Below the pieces are notes generated by a model. It was not told the origin of the DNA. It saw only the letters and a list, made by a program, of their open reading frames with translations, and did not search any database. DNA of 34,292 nt. It comes from CAZERD01 sp964515405 (GTDB taxonomy: Bacteria; Campylobacterota_A; Desulfurellia; Desulfurellales; CAZERD01). Numbering within the stretch: the first letter of the stretch is position 1; every line of letters starts with the position of its first letter. Below, in pieces: positions 8,401 through 14,916 of this stretch. A program made the translations under genes and the position numbers. The DNA is taken from assembly GCA_964515405.1 (NCBI GenBank), contig CAZERD010000013.1, forward strand, positions 1 through 34,292, read 5' to 3'.

Positions 8401-9236
8401 TAAAGGTAATCAGAATATCCAACAAACTTATCAGATGTACCCGTCTTCGTTTTATAAACTGAATATTCATCCCATGGTTTACCCTCAGCAGGGTTGTAGT
8501 TCTTAGAATAACTGAACTGAGTATAGGTGCATATTCCCCAAAAACAACTAAATACTGGATAAAGGTAATCAGGATATCCATGCTTATAGTAAACATAATG
8601 GGACGAGTCAGTTGGATTCTTAATCCTTTCTGTCTTCGGATACACAAGCTCACAGTATTTATTCCTCAACGAAGAGTTTAAAGCGTAATGAGTTATTATC
8701 TCATCAAAGTAGTCCACATTAAAATCAGAATTCTCAGACTGGCACTTTGACTGACATATCGCCCTATCATTCAAATCTCCGGTTTTACAATATTCAACAC
8801 ATTCAGGCGGAGGACTCGGACAATATGACTCTCGATCATAAGAGGCAAAGTAGTAAGAATTGTATAAAATTGCCGGTATGACATTACGATTGACTTTATA
8901 CGAAGGTTTGCTATGCTCTAACTCATACGTCATAAGCCCAGCTCTTATCTTACCTTTCAACTGCTTCAGAATAGTTCTTAGATCTTCCTTAGCCACAACA
9001 GCCTTGCTCTCAGGTGAATAGGAGCCCACTGCCTTACCATAAAAATCCTCATCCATACTATTTGAATTATCCAATATTATAAGCACATTAGGTTTTATAC
9101 CTACACCGGAGTTCACTGCCGGAGGCACAGCACAATACTCCGCCATCCCTGCCACAGCCTGGGATACTAAAAAAAGCAAAACAAACGACACTGCTAAAGC
9201 TGTGGCCAATCTTATATCTGTCCTGTACGCGTTCAT
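5406..9236 (-). CDS. pilY1: PilY1-like tip adhesin with VWA domain and beta-propeller
   Basis: 1276 residues. A signal peptide (about 1-30, ending VSQAVAG) is followed by a von Willebrand A domain starting NVLIILDNSNSM (metal-site D56-x-S58-x-S60), with FIVYVTDGLPS about residue 420 as a second metal-site strand. From about residue 720 lies the PilY1 C-terminal propeller (DIVDSSPVALS, GVVFVGANDGMLHAF, YFALDVTDPEHPKVMWEF). A calcium-loop motif D-x-N-x-D-x-x-D-D sits at about 1005-1015 (DTNEDYSDDAV), similar to the site that controls pilus retraction in Pseudomonas PilY1. Several cysteines cluster near residues 135-165. The start overlaps the small upstream gene (ATGA). The product is secreted and tip-associated, with likely roles in adhesion or surface sensing. 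Confidence 0.93.
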   Translation of the reverse strand: MNAYRTDIRLATALAVSFVLLFLVSQAVAGMAEYCAVPPAVNSGVGIKPNVLIILDNSNSMDEDFYGKAVGSYSPESKAVVAKEDLRTILKQLKGKIRAGLMTYELEHSKPSYKVNRNVIPAILYNSYYFASYDRESYCPSPPPECVEYCKTGDLNDRAICQSKCQSENSDFNVDYFDEIITHYALNSSLRNKYCELVYPKTERIKNPTDSSHYVYYKHGYPDYLYPVFSCFWGICTYTQFSYSKNYNPAEGKPWDEYSVYKTKTGTSDKFVGYSDYLYSSTLIPSDTDIALGYKDFGRRLVSIRVSKKLGYSFTWLSSASPGDGYLHVPVGDLEDSFGNTTATYNKLWDILNPLKNDPGDYMKCTLDNKNECPYIIDAGLTPTAGTFETAIKYLEGKLAPYSSPIEYRCQPTFIVYVTDGLPSVDESGKKDSASDLMSDVLNKIKALRSLQVNIGGKKYTIDVRTYVLGVALSPEGKKYLDEMAVAGGTAVEKHAYYADNPSELLKALKRIFSNVLKRASSGTSLSVMAEASRSGASMIQALFWPKRYFDSGTSASWVGTLYDLWFYLGATPDVQQIRENSDTLNETALDKLFTLKDKVVEFFFDSASNSVKIKVCDDNSGSGTLTNCKIKNFADLKTVWNAGLELWKTNPSDRRIFTDVPGLIISPIQGNFVSSNASLLKPYLETSSVSDAVNIIDWVRGNHVSGLRDREVTIGTQTHVWKLGDIVDSSPVALSVMPVNSYYKDYGDKTYYQYNYNPDGSFTHPNRGVVFVGANDGMLHAFRMGALSFPDKPGVLAKLSANGGALGSEVWAFIPKDALPYLKYLADPNYCHIYTVDLTPYLVDVSIGGPGDGPSSDKSSLSWKTVLIGGMRLGGAPYGETPCSCGLGASSYFALDVTDPEHPKVMWEFSDKHLAFTTTGPAVVHISYKGNKNKDGYWYVVFASGPDGYDGTIHQPLFLYVLDLKTGKLVHEWQLSGNKCLLPSGTKYTCDMSVVGPVDAFAGRMFDAAIDTNEDYSDDAVYFGYSYPAGSHWKGGILRLATGEKPCTDLVCSWSVSKVIGDVGPVTAKVASMINKNTHNLWLYFGEGRYFTDLDDLKAQRDLYGIKDPCFSSGTVSTSCSTSVSVDSLTDVTSNPSVNPSSIATGWYIDLAPSSEDYGAERLITDPEALTLGYVLFTTFEPTSDVCGYGGRTYVWMVNPRNGGTPESVSGTLFLQTSTGAVNKINLAENFGASKGSNGGRKLSSPIAGVPPAGTGMNVVLSPPPVNKVLQWIEK

Positions 9237-9505
9237 CTGCTACCCCCCTTCCTAAGCCTCACCACGGGATAACCATCACAGCTCTTACCATGCAGTATGC
9301 TTATCCCTCCATTGACACCCCTACAAATACACTCCATATTTCCATATAGATTCATACGCACACACTTACCCGGTGGAATTTGTTTCATACATCTCTGGAG
9401 AATAGGACCCCTAGGAACCATCTCAACAACAGCATAACTAGCCTCTGTAAAGACAAATGCCAATAAAAAACCTACTACAACACCAACACTCATTATTTTT
9501 TTCAT
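9233..9505 (-). CDS. Small secreted cysteine-rich protein heading the pilus-tip operon
   Basis: A 90-residue protein I do not recognise. It begins with a signal peptide (MKKIMSVGVVVGFLLAFVFTEASYA, likely cut after Ala25). The mature part is about 65 residues, basic, with five cysteines (39, 48, 59, 61, 76), a C-I-C pair and a GG-rich stretch. There is a strong ribosome site (GAGGGGGTGA) and its stop overlaps the pilY1 start (ATGA), so the two are probably made together. An odd number of cysteines suggests two internal disulphides plus one free thiol, possibly for pairing with a partner. Pseudomonas encodes small proteins (PilY2) next to PilY1, but I see no clear similarity. A role as a PilY1 chaperone or co-adhesin is inference only. 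Confidence 0.8.
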   Translation of the reverse strand: MKKIMSVGVVVGFLLAFVFTEASYAVVEMVPRGPILQRCMKQIPPGKCVRMNLYGNMECICRGVNGGISILHGKSCDGYPVVRLRKGGSR

Positions 9506-9749
9506 CGCTCACCCCCTCTTTACAAAGAGTTAAACAAATATAAAACCCTAACTTTCAATTATAATACCATACTATTTCACACAATGCTACAAAATTCCAC
9601 CTCCTCTTTCAACTATATTCTCGTTTAAAAACGATTCAAAGCACCAAAGGTTACAATTCAGCTCGATAAACCATCGTACTATATATTATATATAATTTCA
9701 TTAGACTAAGTTAGTTACTTTACTAAAAATATTATATATAAAATCACAC
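9506..9749. other. AT-rich divergent intergenic region between the pil operon and fadL-like gene
   Basis: No gene is supported here. The stretch contains a perfect TATAAT on the minus strand (9563-9558), a small inverted repeat CTCTTT-AC-AAAGAG close to the pil operon start, and a 13-base direct repeat ATATTATATATAA at 9683-9695 and 9729-9741 (46 bases apart). The second copy lies just upstream of the fadL-like -35 box. The composition is much richer in A/T than the flanking genes, as for promoter regions with UP-like elements. Confidence 0.6.
9558..9563 (-). promoter_or_regulatory. Possible -10 box for the pilus-tip operon
   Basis: A perfect TATAAT on the minus strand, about 53 bases before the start of the 90-residue gene. 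No good -35 is found at 16-18 bases upstream (best candidates CATTGT or TTGTGT), so an activator may be needed or the call may be wrong. Confidence 0.35.
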
Positions 9750-9778
9750 TTGACACATACTTAAAATCCTAATATCAT
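9750..9778 (+). promoter_or_regulatory. Sigma70 promoter of the fadL-like gene
   Basis: TTGACA (9750-9755), a 17-base spacer, then TATCAT (9773-9778), about 50 bases before the translation start at 9828. It is preceded by the AT-only repeat copy at 9729-9741, which could act as an UP element. Confidence 0.68.
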
Positions 9779-9827
9779 CTGCCTTGAGACCATGATAAAA
9801 AACAATATTTTGAAAGGAGAGAAAGTC

Positions 9828-11126
9828 ATGAAACTCCGGAACAAGTTATTTTCGGGAGTGGTAGCATGTTGCCTAGTTGTTGGAGCTTCATCACTGGCAC
9901 ATGCCACCAACGGATACTATATGATAGCAACGGGTGCATCCTCATTGGGAATGGCAGGAGCAGTGGTTGCCGAACCCCAGGATGCCTCAACAATTCTACA
10001 AAATCCCGCCGATATAGCGCTACTACCCCACACGACAGCAAATGTTGGAGGTTCCTTCTTCATACCACAAAGGAGTCTTAATGGTAAGAACAGCGATTCA
10101 AACATGTTCGTCATTCCAGCAGCAGGATTCGCTGTTAAACAGAATCCTAAAGGATTTACACTCGGCATCGGGATGTACGGTGTATCAGGCATGGGCGTAA
10201 ACTGGAGCAGCCTAAACAATTCAGGAATGCTTAAGAAGGCGTATTCAAACATGCAGATGATGGAGATGTCCATAGGAGGAGCTTGGAAGGTAAACGATAA
10301 TCTCTACGTAGGCTTTGCTCCGGTGTTTGTATATCAAGCCCTCCAGATGGAGTTTGACTGGGATGTACCAGCAGGAGCCCCATTACCAGCAGGAGTATAC
10401 AGGGATGTGCTTGATAACGCAATCTCATACGGAGCGGGTTTCGACATAGGAATGCTTTATAAAGTAAACAAACAACTCCAAATAGGCGCTGTGTATAAAT
10501 CAGAGCGCTGGATGGAACCACTCAAATGGAGCGTGACCCCAAATAGTCAGAGTTTCATGATAGACCCATCAACAAACTCAGTAACGATGACGCTTAACAT
10601 GCCTAGACAAATAGCCGCTGGCATTAATTATCACCCTATAAAACCTTTAAGACTTGAGCTTGACGTAAGATGGATAAACTATAGAAGTGTGATGTGGGAA
10701 CCAAGCTCGAGCGGGATGCGGGCCCTCATCGGATTCACAGCAACAGGTACACCAATATTCAAACCGATGAAAAACTGGCCATTCCACTGGCACAATCAGT
10801 GGGTATTTGCGCTCGGAGGAGAATATCAACTAAACCAGAGCACAACCATAAAGGCAGGATTCAACTATGCTAAAGATCCTATAAAGAGTGGAGACTTAGA
10901 TGCCAACATAATAGCACCAGCCATAGTTGAAACACACTTAACAGCAGGCCTTACCTACAAACCAACAAAGCATCTCAGCATATCTGGAGCCTATGTCTAC
11001 GCCTTACCCAAAAAACTCTCCTATACAAACCCCGCCGGTTCCACTGACCAAATGGCTTACGGCCCAAAAACACAGATAGAGATGCACCAAAACACAGTTG
11101 CTATCGAACTTTCATATAACTTCTAA
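9828..11126 (+). CDS. OmpP1/FadL-family outer-membrane channel
   Basis: 432 residues from the ATG at 9828, which has AAAGGAG 8 bases upstream; an in-frame ATG at 9792 lacks such a site. The signal peptide MKLRNKLFSGVVACCLVVGASSLAHA is followed by TNGYYMIATGASSLGMAGAV, the characteristic mature FadL N-terminus that plugs the barrel. Alternating beta-strand segments continue to a C-terminal ELSYNF ending in Phe, the outer-membrane insertion signal. FadL proteins take up long-chain fatty acids or other hydrophobic molecules such as aromatics; the substrate here is not evident. The gene has its own promoter and a terminator immediately after the stop, so it is monocistronic. Confidence 0.92.
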   Translation: MKLRNKLFSGVVACCLVVGASSLAHATNGYYMIATGASSLGMAGAVVAEPQDASTILQNPADIALLPHTTANVGGSFFIPQRSLNGKNSDSNMFVIPAAGFAVKQNPKGFTLGIGMYGVSGMGVNWSSLNNSGMLKKAYSNMQMMEMSIGGAWKVNDNLYVGFAPVFVYQALQMEFDWDVPAGAPLPAGVYRDVLDNAISYGAGFDIGMLYKVNKQLQIGAVYKSERWMEPLKWSVTPNSQSFMIDPSTNSVTMTLNMPRQIAAGINYHPIKPLRLELDVRWINYRSVMWEPSSSGMRALIGFTATGTPIFKPMKNWPFHWHNQWVFALGGEYQLNQSTTIKAGFNYAKDPIKSGDLDANIIAPAIVETHLTAGLTYKPTKHLSISGAYVYALPKKLSYTNPAGSTDQMAYGPKTQIEMHQNTVAIELSYNF

Positions 11127-11146
11127 GGGGGGCTTCCCCCTTCTTT
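11125..11146 (+). terminator. Rho-independent terminator after the fadL-like gene
   Basis: Stem AAGGGGG / CCCCCTT with loop GCTT, followed by CTTT. It begins in the stop codon. The T tract is short, but the GC stem is strong. Confidence 0.7.
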
Positions 11147-11163
11147 GATCCACAGCCAACAGC

Positions 11164-11191
11164 TTGATTTTTTGGGAGTTTTGTATATATT
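11164..11191 (+). promoter_or_regulatory. Possible promoter of the por operon
   Basis: TTGATT (11164-11169), a 16-base spacer and TATATT (11186-11191), 33 bases before the porG start. It lies just after the fadL-like terminator, where a new promoter would be required. Confidence 0.5.
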
Positions 11192-11224
11192 TTGGGAAAT
11201 CTGATGCCGTTGAGGAGAAAACGG

Positions 11225-11758
11225 ATGCTTGAAATCAGTTTACACGGCAGGGGTGGACAAGGTGTCGTTGTAGCAGGTGAAATATTGGCGAATGCATATT
11301 TCATGGAGGGATACGAAACACAGTTCATGCCCTCTTACGGCGCCGAAAGAAGGGGCTCTCCGTCCAATGCATATGTCAGAGTTGATACAAAGCCCATATT
11401 GAAAAGATACACCATAGATATTCCGGATATAGTCGTAGTATTTAATGCAGGACTAATAAACACCATAAAACTAAAGCCCGGCGGAATTGCACTGATCAAC
11501 ACTTGTGAAAGGGTGGAAAGGCTTTCAGACGCTGCAAAGCTCTTCGTTGTTGAAGCAAACAAAATAGCAATCTCACTAAAATTAGGCAGTGAAGCATCAC
11601 CCATAGCTAATACAGCACTCCTCGGGGCGTTTTCAAAGATAGTTGAGAATCTCTCTCTTGATAACATAGCTCAAGCCATACTAAAAAAGCTGGAAAAAAA
11701 TGCAGAAACGAACATAAAAGCAGCAAAGATAGCTTACAGGAGTGTGAGGAAAATATGA
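11225..11758 (+). CDS. porG: Pyruvate:ferredoxin oxidoreductase gamma subunit
   Basis: 177 residues from the ATG at 11225, with GAGGAG seven bases upstream; the longer ORF from 11192 adds residues unlike the family. The N-terminus MLEISLHGRGGQGVVVAGEILA is the gamma-subunit signature, followed by PSYGAERRGSPSNAYVR. This subunit binds CoA and completes the catalytic core with PorA and PorB. The enzyme interconverts pyruvate + CoA and acetyl-CoA + CO2 using ferredoxin. The stop overlaps the porA start (ATGA). Confidence 0.92.
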   Translation: MLEISLHGRGGQGVVVAGEILANAYFMEGYETQFMPSYGAERRGSPSNAYVRVDTKPILKRYTIDIPDIVVVFNAGLINTIKLKPGGIALINTCERVERLSDAAKLFVVEANKIAISLKLGSEASPIANTALLGAFSKIVENLSLDNIAQAILKKLEKNAETNIKAAKIAYRSVRKI

Positions 11759-12882
11759 AAAGAATGATCATTGGTGGAAACGATGCCGCAGCTTTAGCAG
11801 TAAAGCAGAGTTTTGTTGATGTTGTATCGGCTTACCCAATAACTCCACAAACCTCAGTGATAGAAAGAATAGCCCACTTTATATCAAAAGGTGAGATGGA
11901 CACAGACTTCATAAAAGTAGAATCAGAGCACTCAGCAATGGCTGCCCTGATCGGAGCATCTGCAGCAGGGGCAAGAACTTTCACTGCAACAAGCTCTCAG
12001 GGTCTACTCCTCATGCACGAGGTTTTACACTGGGCCTCCGGCGCAAGACTGCCCATAGTAATGGCAAACGCAAACAGAGCTATAGGTCCACCCTGGAGCA
12101 TATGGGCTGAACAGACAGATTCGCTTTCCCAAAGAGACACAGGATGGATCCAGCTATATGCATCAAGCTCTCAAGAAGTATATGACCTACTCTTTATAGC
12201 CTTTAGAGCTGCAGAGCTATCTCTCTTCCCAGCAATGGTTTGTCTCGACGGATTTCTACTCACACACACAAAGGAACCTGTAAGCATATTCGAAGACTCC
12301 GAAGTAGAACCATACATCCACAAAAAACTCAATACAAACCGGTTTAATTTCACAGAGCCTCAAGCCATAGGAGCTCTGGCTTTTCCAAGGGACTATATAA
12401 AGATAAAAACCAAACAGCACAAGGATATGCTAAATTCCATAGCGCATATACGTACAGCCATGAGGGAATTTAACGAAAATTTCAGTAGGGAATATGCCCC
12501 AATAACCATATACGGAAGCGAGAACGCCACCATATCAATAGTAACATCAGGAACACTCGCACAGACAGCTATGATGGCCGTGGACAAACTCAATCAAATA
12601 GGAGTAAGCTCCAACCTCGTCAAACTTACCCTATTCAGACCATTCCCTGCGGAAGAACTCAAGGAATGTTTAGCCCACTCTGAAAAGGTTATTGTCTTTG
12701 ACAGAAATGTATCGCATGGAAAAGGAGGAATCATCAAAGATGAACTGGGTGGAGCAACACAAGAACTTAATCTCTTAGGCATAGTATGCGGGTTAGGCGG
12801 TTACGATGTTACAGAAGAAGATATAATAAAAACAATAATAGACATAGTGGGTAGAAAAATAAAAACAGACTACATACTCTGA
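11755..12882 (+). CDS. porA: Pyruvate:ferredoxin oxidoreductase alpha subunit
   Basis: 375 residues. The start MKRMIIGGNDAAALAVKQSFVDVVSAYPITPQT carries the YPITPQT motif of the thiamine-pyrophosphate pyrimidine-binding domain. VESEHSAMAALIGASAAGARTFTATSSQG follows (the acidic residue that activates the cofactor lies here), and a C-terminal transketolase-like domain ends before residue 375. The length is normal for a separate alpha subunit. GTGAGGA precedes the start, which overlaps porG. Cytoplasmic, acting as a complex with PorG and PorB. Confidence 0.93.
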   Translation: MKRMIIGGNDAAALAVKQSFVDVVSAYPITPQTSVIERIAHFISKGEMDTDFIKVESEHSAMAALIGASAAGARTFTATSSQGLLLMHEVLHWASGARLPIVMANANRAIGPPWSIWAEQTDSLSQRDTGWIQLYASSSQEVYDLLFIAFRAAELSLFPAMVCLDGFLLTHTKEPVSIFEDSEVEPYIHKKLNTNRFNFTEPQAIGALAFPRDYIKIKTKQHKDMLNSIAHIRTAMREFNENFSREYAPITIYGSENATISIVTSGTLAQTAMMAVDKLNQIGVSSNLVKLTLFRPFPAEELKECLAHSEKVIVFDRNVSHGKGGIIKDELGGATQELNLLGIVCGLGGYDVTEEDIIKTIIDIVGRKIKTDYIL

Positions 12883-12892
12883 GGTGCAATAC

Positions 12893-13792
12893 ATGAAAAT
12901 CAACAAAGAAGAAATCATGCTCAAAAACAACCTCGCCTGTCCAGGATGTTCTGCCTCTTTAGCAATGAGACTCGCACTGAAAGCGCTGGGCAAAAAGACT
13001 GTTGTTGTCATACCAGCCTGTTGTTGGACAGTCATCAATGGAACTACAGGATTCAACCATGCTGGGGTACCTGTATTTCACACCGCATTTGAAACAACAG
13101 CAGCTGTAGCAAGCGGCATAAAAGTTGCCCTCAGAAGGGGCGGTGAAACAGGAGTAACCGTAATGGGATGGGCAGGAGACGGTGGAACCTTTGATATAGG
13201 ACTGCAGGCACTAAGCGGAGCAGCGGAAAGAAACGAAGACATAATCCACGTCTGCTACGACAACGAAGCCTACATGAATACCGGCATCCAAAGAAGCTCA
13301 GCCACACCCATAGGAGCAGAAACAACAACGACCCCTCCTCCGCATCTCAAATCCAGACCCAAAAAAGATATCATGACAATAATGGAAGCTCATAATATAC
13401 CGTATATAGCCTCAGCAACAGTCGGCTTTCCCATTGACCTTACAAAGAAATTTGAAAAAGCCAAAAAAACGAAAGGTTTCAGATTCATACTAATTTTCTC
13501 ACCCTGCCCTCCAGGACACAAATTCCCCGAAAACAAAACCATAACCATATCAAAACTGGCCGTGGAAACCGGGATATTCCCTCTCTATGAGATAGATAAT
13601 GGAAGGTACAAGCTCTCAAGAAAACCCAGTAAATTTCTTCAATTAGAAGAATACTTACAACTCCAAGGTAGATTCAAAAATACAACAAAAGAACAAATCG
13701 AACAGATCAAGGACAACATCAGAAACATGTGGAAAAGGCTCAACTTGAGATTCCAGGACGAAGCTATCACCAAGATGTTGACAAGAGATTAA
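12893..13792 (+). CDS. porB: Pyruvate:ferredoxin oxidoreductase beta subunit
   Basis: 299 residues from the ATG at 12893, with GAGGTG six bases before it (an upstream in-frame GTG at 12884 lies inside that site). Cysteines for the proximal [4Fe-4S] cluster are C16-x-x-C19, C43 or C44 and about C204 (SPCPPGH). The thiamine-pyrophosphate motif GDGGTFDIGLQALSGAAER is near residue 95, and CYDNEAYMNTGIQRSSATP is highly typical of the pyruvate enzyme rather than 2-oxoglutarate relatives. The 3' end carries the tRNA-Leu promoter. Confidence 0.94.
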   Translation: MKINKEEIMLKNNLACPGCSASLAMRLALKALGKKTVVVIPACCWTVINGTTGFNHAGVPVFHTAFETTAAVASGIKVALRRGGETGVTVMGWAGDGGTFDIGLQALSGAAERNEDIIHVCYDNEAYMNTGIQRSSATPIGAETTTTPPPHLKSRPKKDIMTIMEAHNIPYIASATVGFPIDLTKKFEKAKKTKGFRFILIFSPCPPGHKFPENKTITISKLAVETGIFPLYEIDNGRYKLSRKPSKFLQLEEYLQLQGRFKNTTKEQIEQIKDNIRNMWKRLNLRFQDEAITKMLTRD

Positions 13793-13805
13793 AATAATGT
13801 ATTTT
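13778..13805 (+). promoter_or_regulatory. Promoter for tRNA-Leu inside the porB 3' end
   Basis: TTGACA (13778-13783), a 16-base spacer and TATTTT (13800-13805), with an expected start a few bases before the tRNA at 13815. The layout copies that of the tRNA-Thr promoter (16-base spacer, start about 5 bases before the tRNA). Confidence 0.62.
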
Positions 13806-13814
13806 TTATTTTGC

Positions 13815-13898
13815 GCCGAGGTGGTGGAATTGGTAGACACGCCATCTTGAGGGGGTGGTGGGAGTAATCCCGTGCGGGTTCAAATCCCGCCCTCGGCA
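13815..13898 (+). tRNA. tRNA-Leu (GAG anticodon)
   Basis: Acceptor arms GCCGAGG / CCTCGGC, D-arm with GGTAGAC, anticodon arm CCATC-TTGAGGG-GGTGG centred on GAG (reads CUC/CUU), a long class II variable arm (TGGGAGTAATCCCGTG) and T-arm GCGGGTTCAAATCCCGC. The discriminator base is A13898. The following bases are TCC, so the 3' CCA is not encoded and must be added enzymatically. Confidence 0.95.
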
Positions 13899-13919
13899 TC
13901 CTTTCCATCATTCCACATA

Positions 13920-13943
13920 AGCAAAATCCCCACCGTTTTTGCT
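13920..13943. terminator. Weak hairpin between convergent tRNA-Leu and tmRNA genes
   Basis: AGCAAAA ... TTTTGCT, 7 base pairs with a 10-base loop, between two convergent RNA genes. No T tract follows outside the stem on either strand, so its use as a terminator is uncertain. Confidence 0.28.
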
Positions 13944-13983
13944 ACATACATCATCTCCAATCCAAAACTATATAACAGATTAA

Positions 13984-14343
13984 TGGAGGCGGCGGGAATC
14001 GAACCCGCGTCCAGGTATGCTTCCCACATAGAGGCTTTTACATGCTTAGCCCCCTTTCAATACTCTGAAACCGGTCTAAGGGAGCAAACCCGGCCCCAGA
14101 GTCTCTGGCTCAAGTACTTCCCACAACGGTAGCCAGAGAAACCGTTTCGGGAAGGCGCCTGAGGTATCTGGTCATTCTGAGGATCCAGACGCCGACCCTC
14201 AGATGACCCGGCCGCTCAATTAGGCAGCCAAAGCGTAGCTTGTTTCGTCTGCGTTTCTTTTTCCCTGTCTGTTTAGCGAGCTGACAGGAGCTCGGCATGA
14301 CCTCTATGCGCTACAACACCCTGTCGAACCCAGATTCGCCCCC
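13984..14343 (-). ncRNA. ssrA: tmRNA (transfer-messenger RNA)
   Basis: The minus strand begins GGGGGCGAATCTGGGTTCGAC and ends GGTTCGATTCCCGCCGCCTCCA; the ends pair as a 7-bp acceptor stem (GGGGGCG with CGCCTCC), and a T-arm is visible. The length is about 360 bases, one-piece form. The tag reading frame lies at 14252-14220: resume codon GCA, then a peptide reading ADETSYALAA and a TAA stop. The -ALAA end is the usual protease-recognition signal. The CC of the final CCA belongs to the stem, so CCA is not encoded. tmRNA rescues stalled ribosomes together with SmpB, which is not in this window. Confidence 0.96.
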
Positions 14344-14361
14344 ATAATAGAGACGATGAAT

Positions 14362-14389
14362 ATGATAGTTCGAGCACTCCAAAAGTCAA
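14362..14389 (-). promoter_or_regulatory. Promoter of ssrA
   Basis: Minus strand TTGACT (14389-14384), a 16-base spacer and TATCAT (14367-14362), ending 18 bases before the mature tmRNA 5' end. The -35 overlaps the stop codon of the upstream DUF2148 gene. Confidence 0.58.
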
Positions 14390-14916
14390 GACTTCTTTTT
14401 CCTGTCGAAGAATGGATTCTTTGTGGAAACAGACAACGGAATACCATACGCACCACCTACAGGCTCCTTGAAGTATCCTATCTCTTTAGCAGCCCTACCT
14501 ATTGAAATCATTATTCTATTGTCTATGCCCAAAATAGACGAAAGCTTTACAAGAGAACCTACAGCGATCCCAGCATCTGTTATGCTGACTGCACAGACAG
14601 CCCCGTGGGCTTTCGCATCATCACAACTTTTAAACCCACAAAAACCACAATCAAAATTATGATAATACATCTTGTAGCCCACAAGTATGATATGGGAAAT
14701 GTTACGGCAGTTTTCTGCATCCCTTTCGTAAAAAGAAAACCTTGTTTCCCTGGTGAGTTCAACAGCTCTATCCAGTATTCTGTTTTTGATCTTCTCCTCC
14801 CTGACAACCTCCACCATTATATCATCTCTCCCCACGCTTTTTGGAGCTGTTATAGCCGTCAAAACGAACAGAGAAGAAACAATATCCAGTCCATCTTCAA
14901 CCACCCTCTCAATCAT
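14386..14916 (-). CDS. DUF2148 ferredoxin-domain protein
   Basis: 176 residues. The recognisable part is NFDCGFCGFKSCDDAKAHGAVC, with cysteines at 90, 93, 98 and 108 (C-x2-C-x4-C-x9-C), which should hold an iron-sulphur cluster. DUF2148 proteins are found mostly in anaerobes and have no established function. A C-terminal segment (LVKLSSILGIDNRIMISIGRAAKEIGY) is conserved in this family as I recall it. The start overlaps the fliA stop by 8 bases, with GGAG ten bases upstream. It is the last gene of the long minus-strand array. It is not the missing delta subunit of the nearby pyruvate oxidoreductase, which would have two CxxCxxCxxxC clusters. Confidence 0.82.
   Translation of the reverse strand: MIERVVEDGLDIVSSLFVLTAITAPKSVGRDDIMVEVVREEKIKNRILDRAVELTRETRFSFYERDAENCRNISHIILVGYKMYYHNFDCGFCGFKSCDDAKAHGAVCAVSITDAGIAVGSLVKLSSILGIDNRIMISIGRAAKEIGYFKEPVGGAYGIPLSVSTKNPFFDRKKKS

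Noticed and set aside
9518..9531. CTCTTT-AC-AAAGAG inverted repeat as an operator
   Set aside because: A 6-bp stem with a 2-base loop is too short to support a call; it overlaps the ribosome-site region.
14386..14916. DUF2148 protein as the missing delta subunit of the pyruvate oxidoreductase
   Set aside because: It has only one C-x2-C-x4-C-x9-C set instead of two ferredoxin clusters, lies on the other strand beyond two RNA genes, and matches a separate family.
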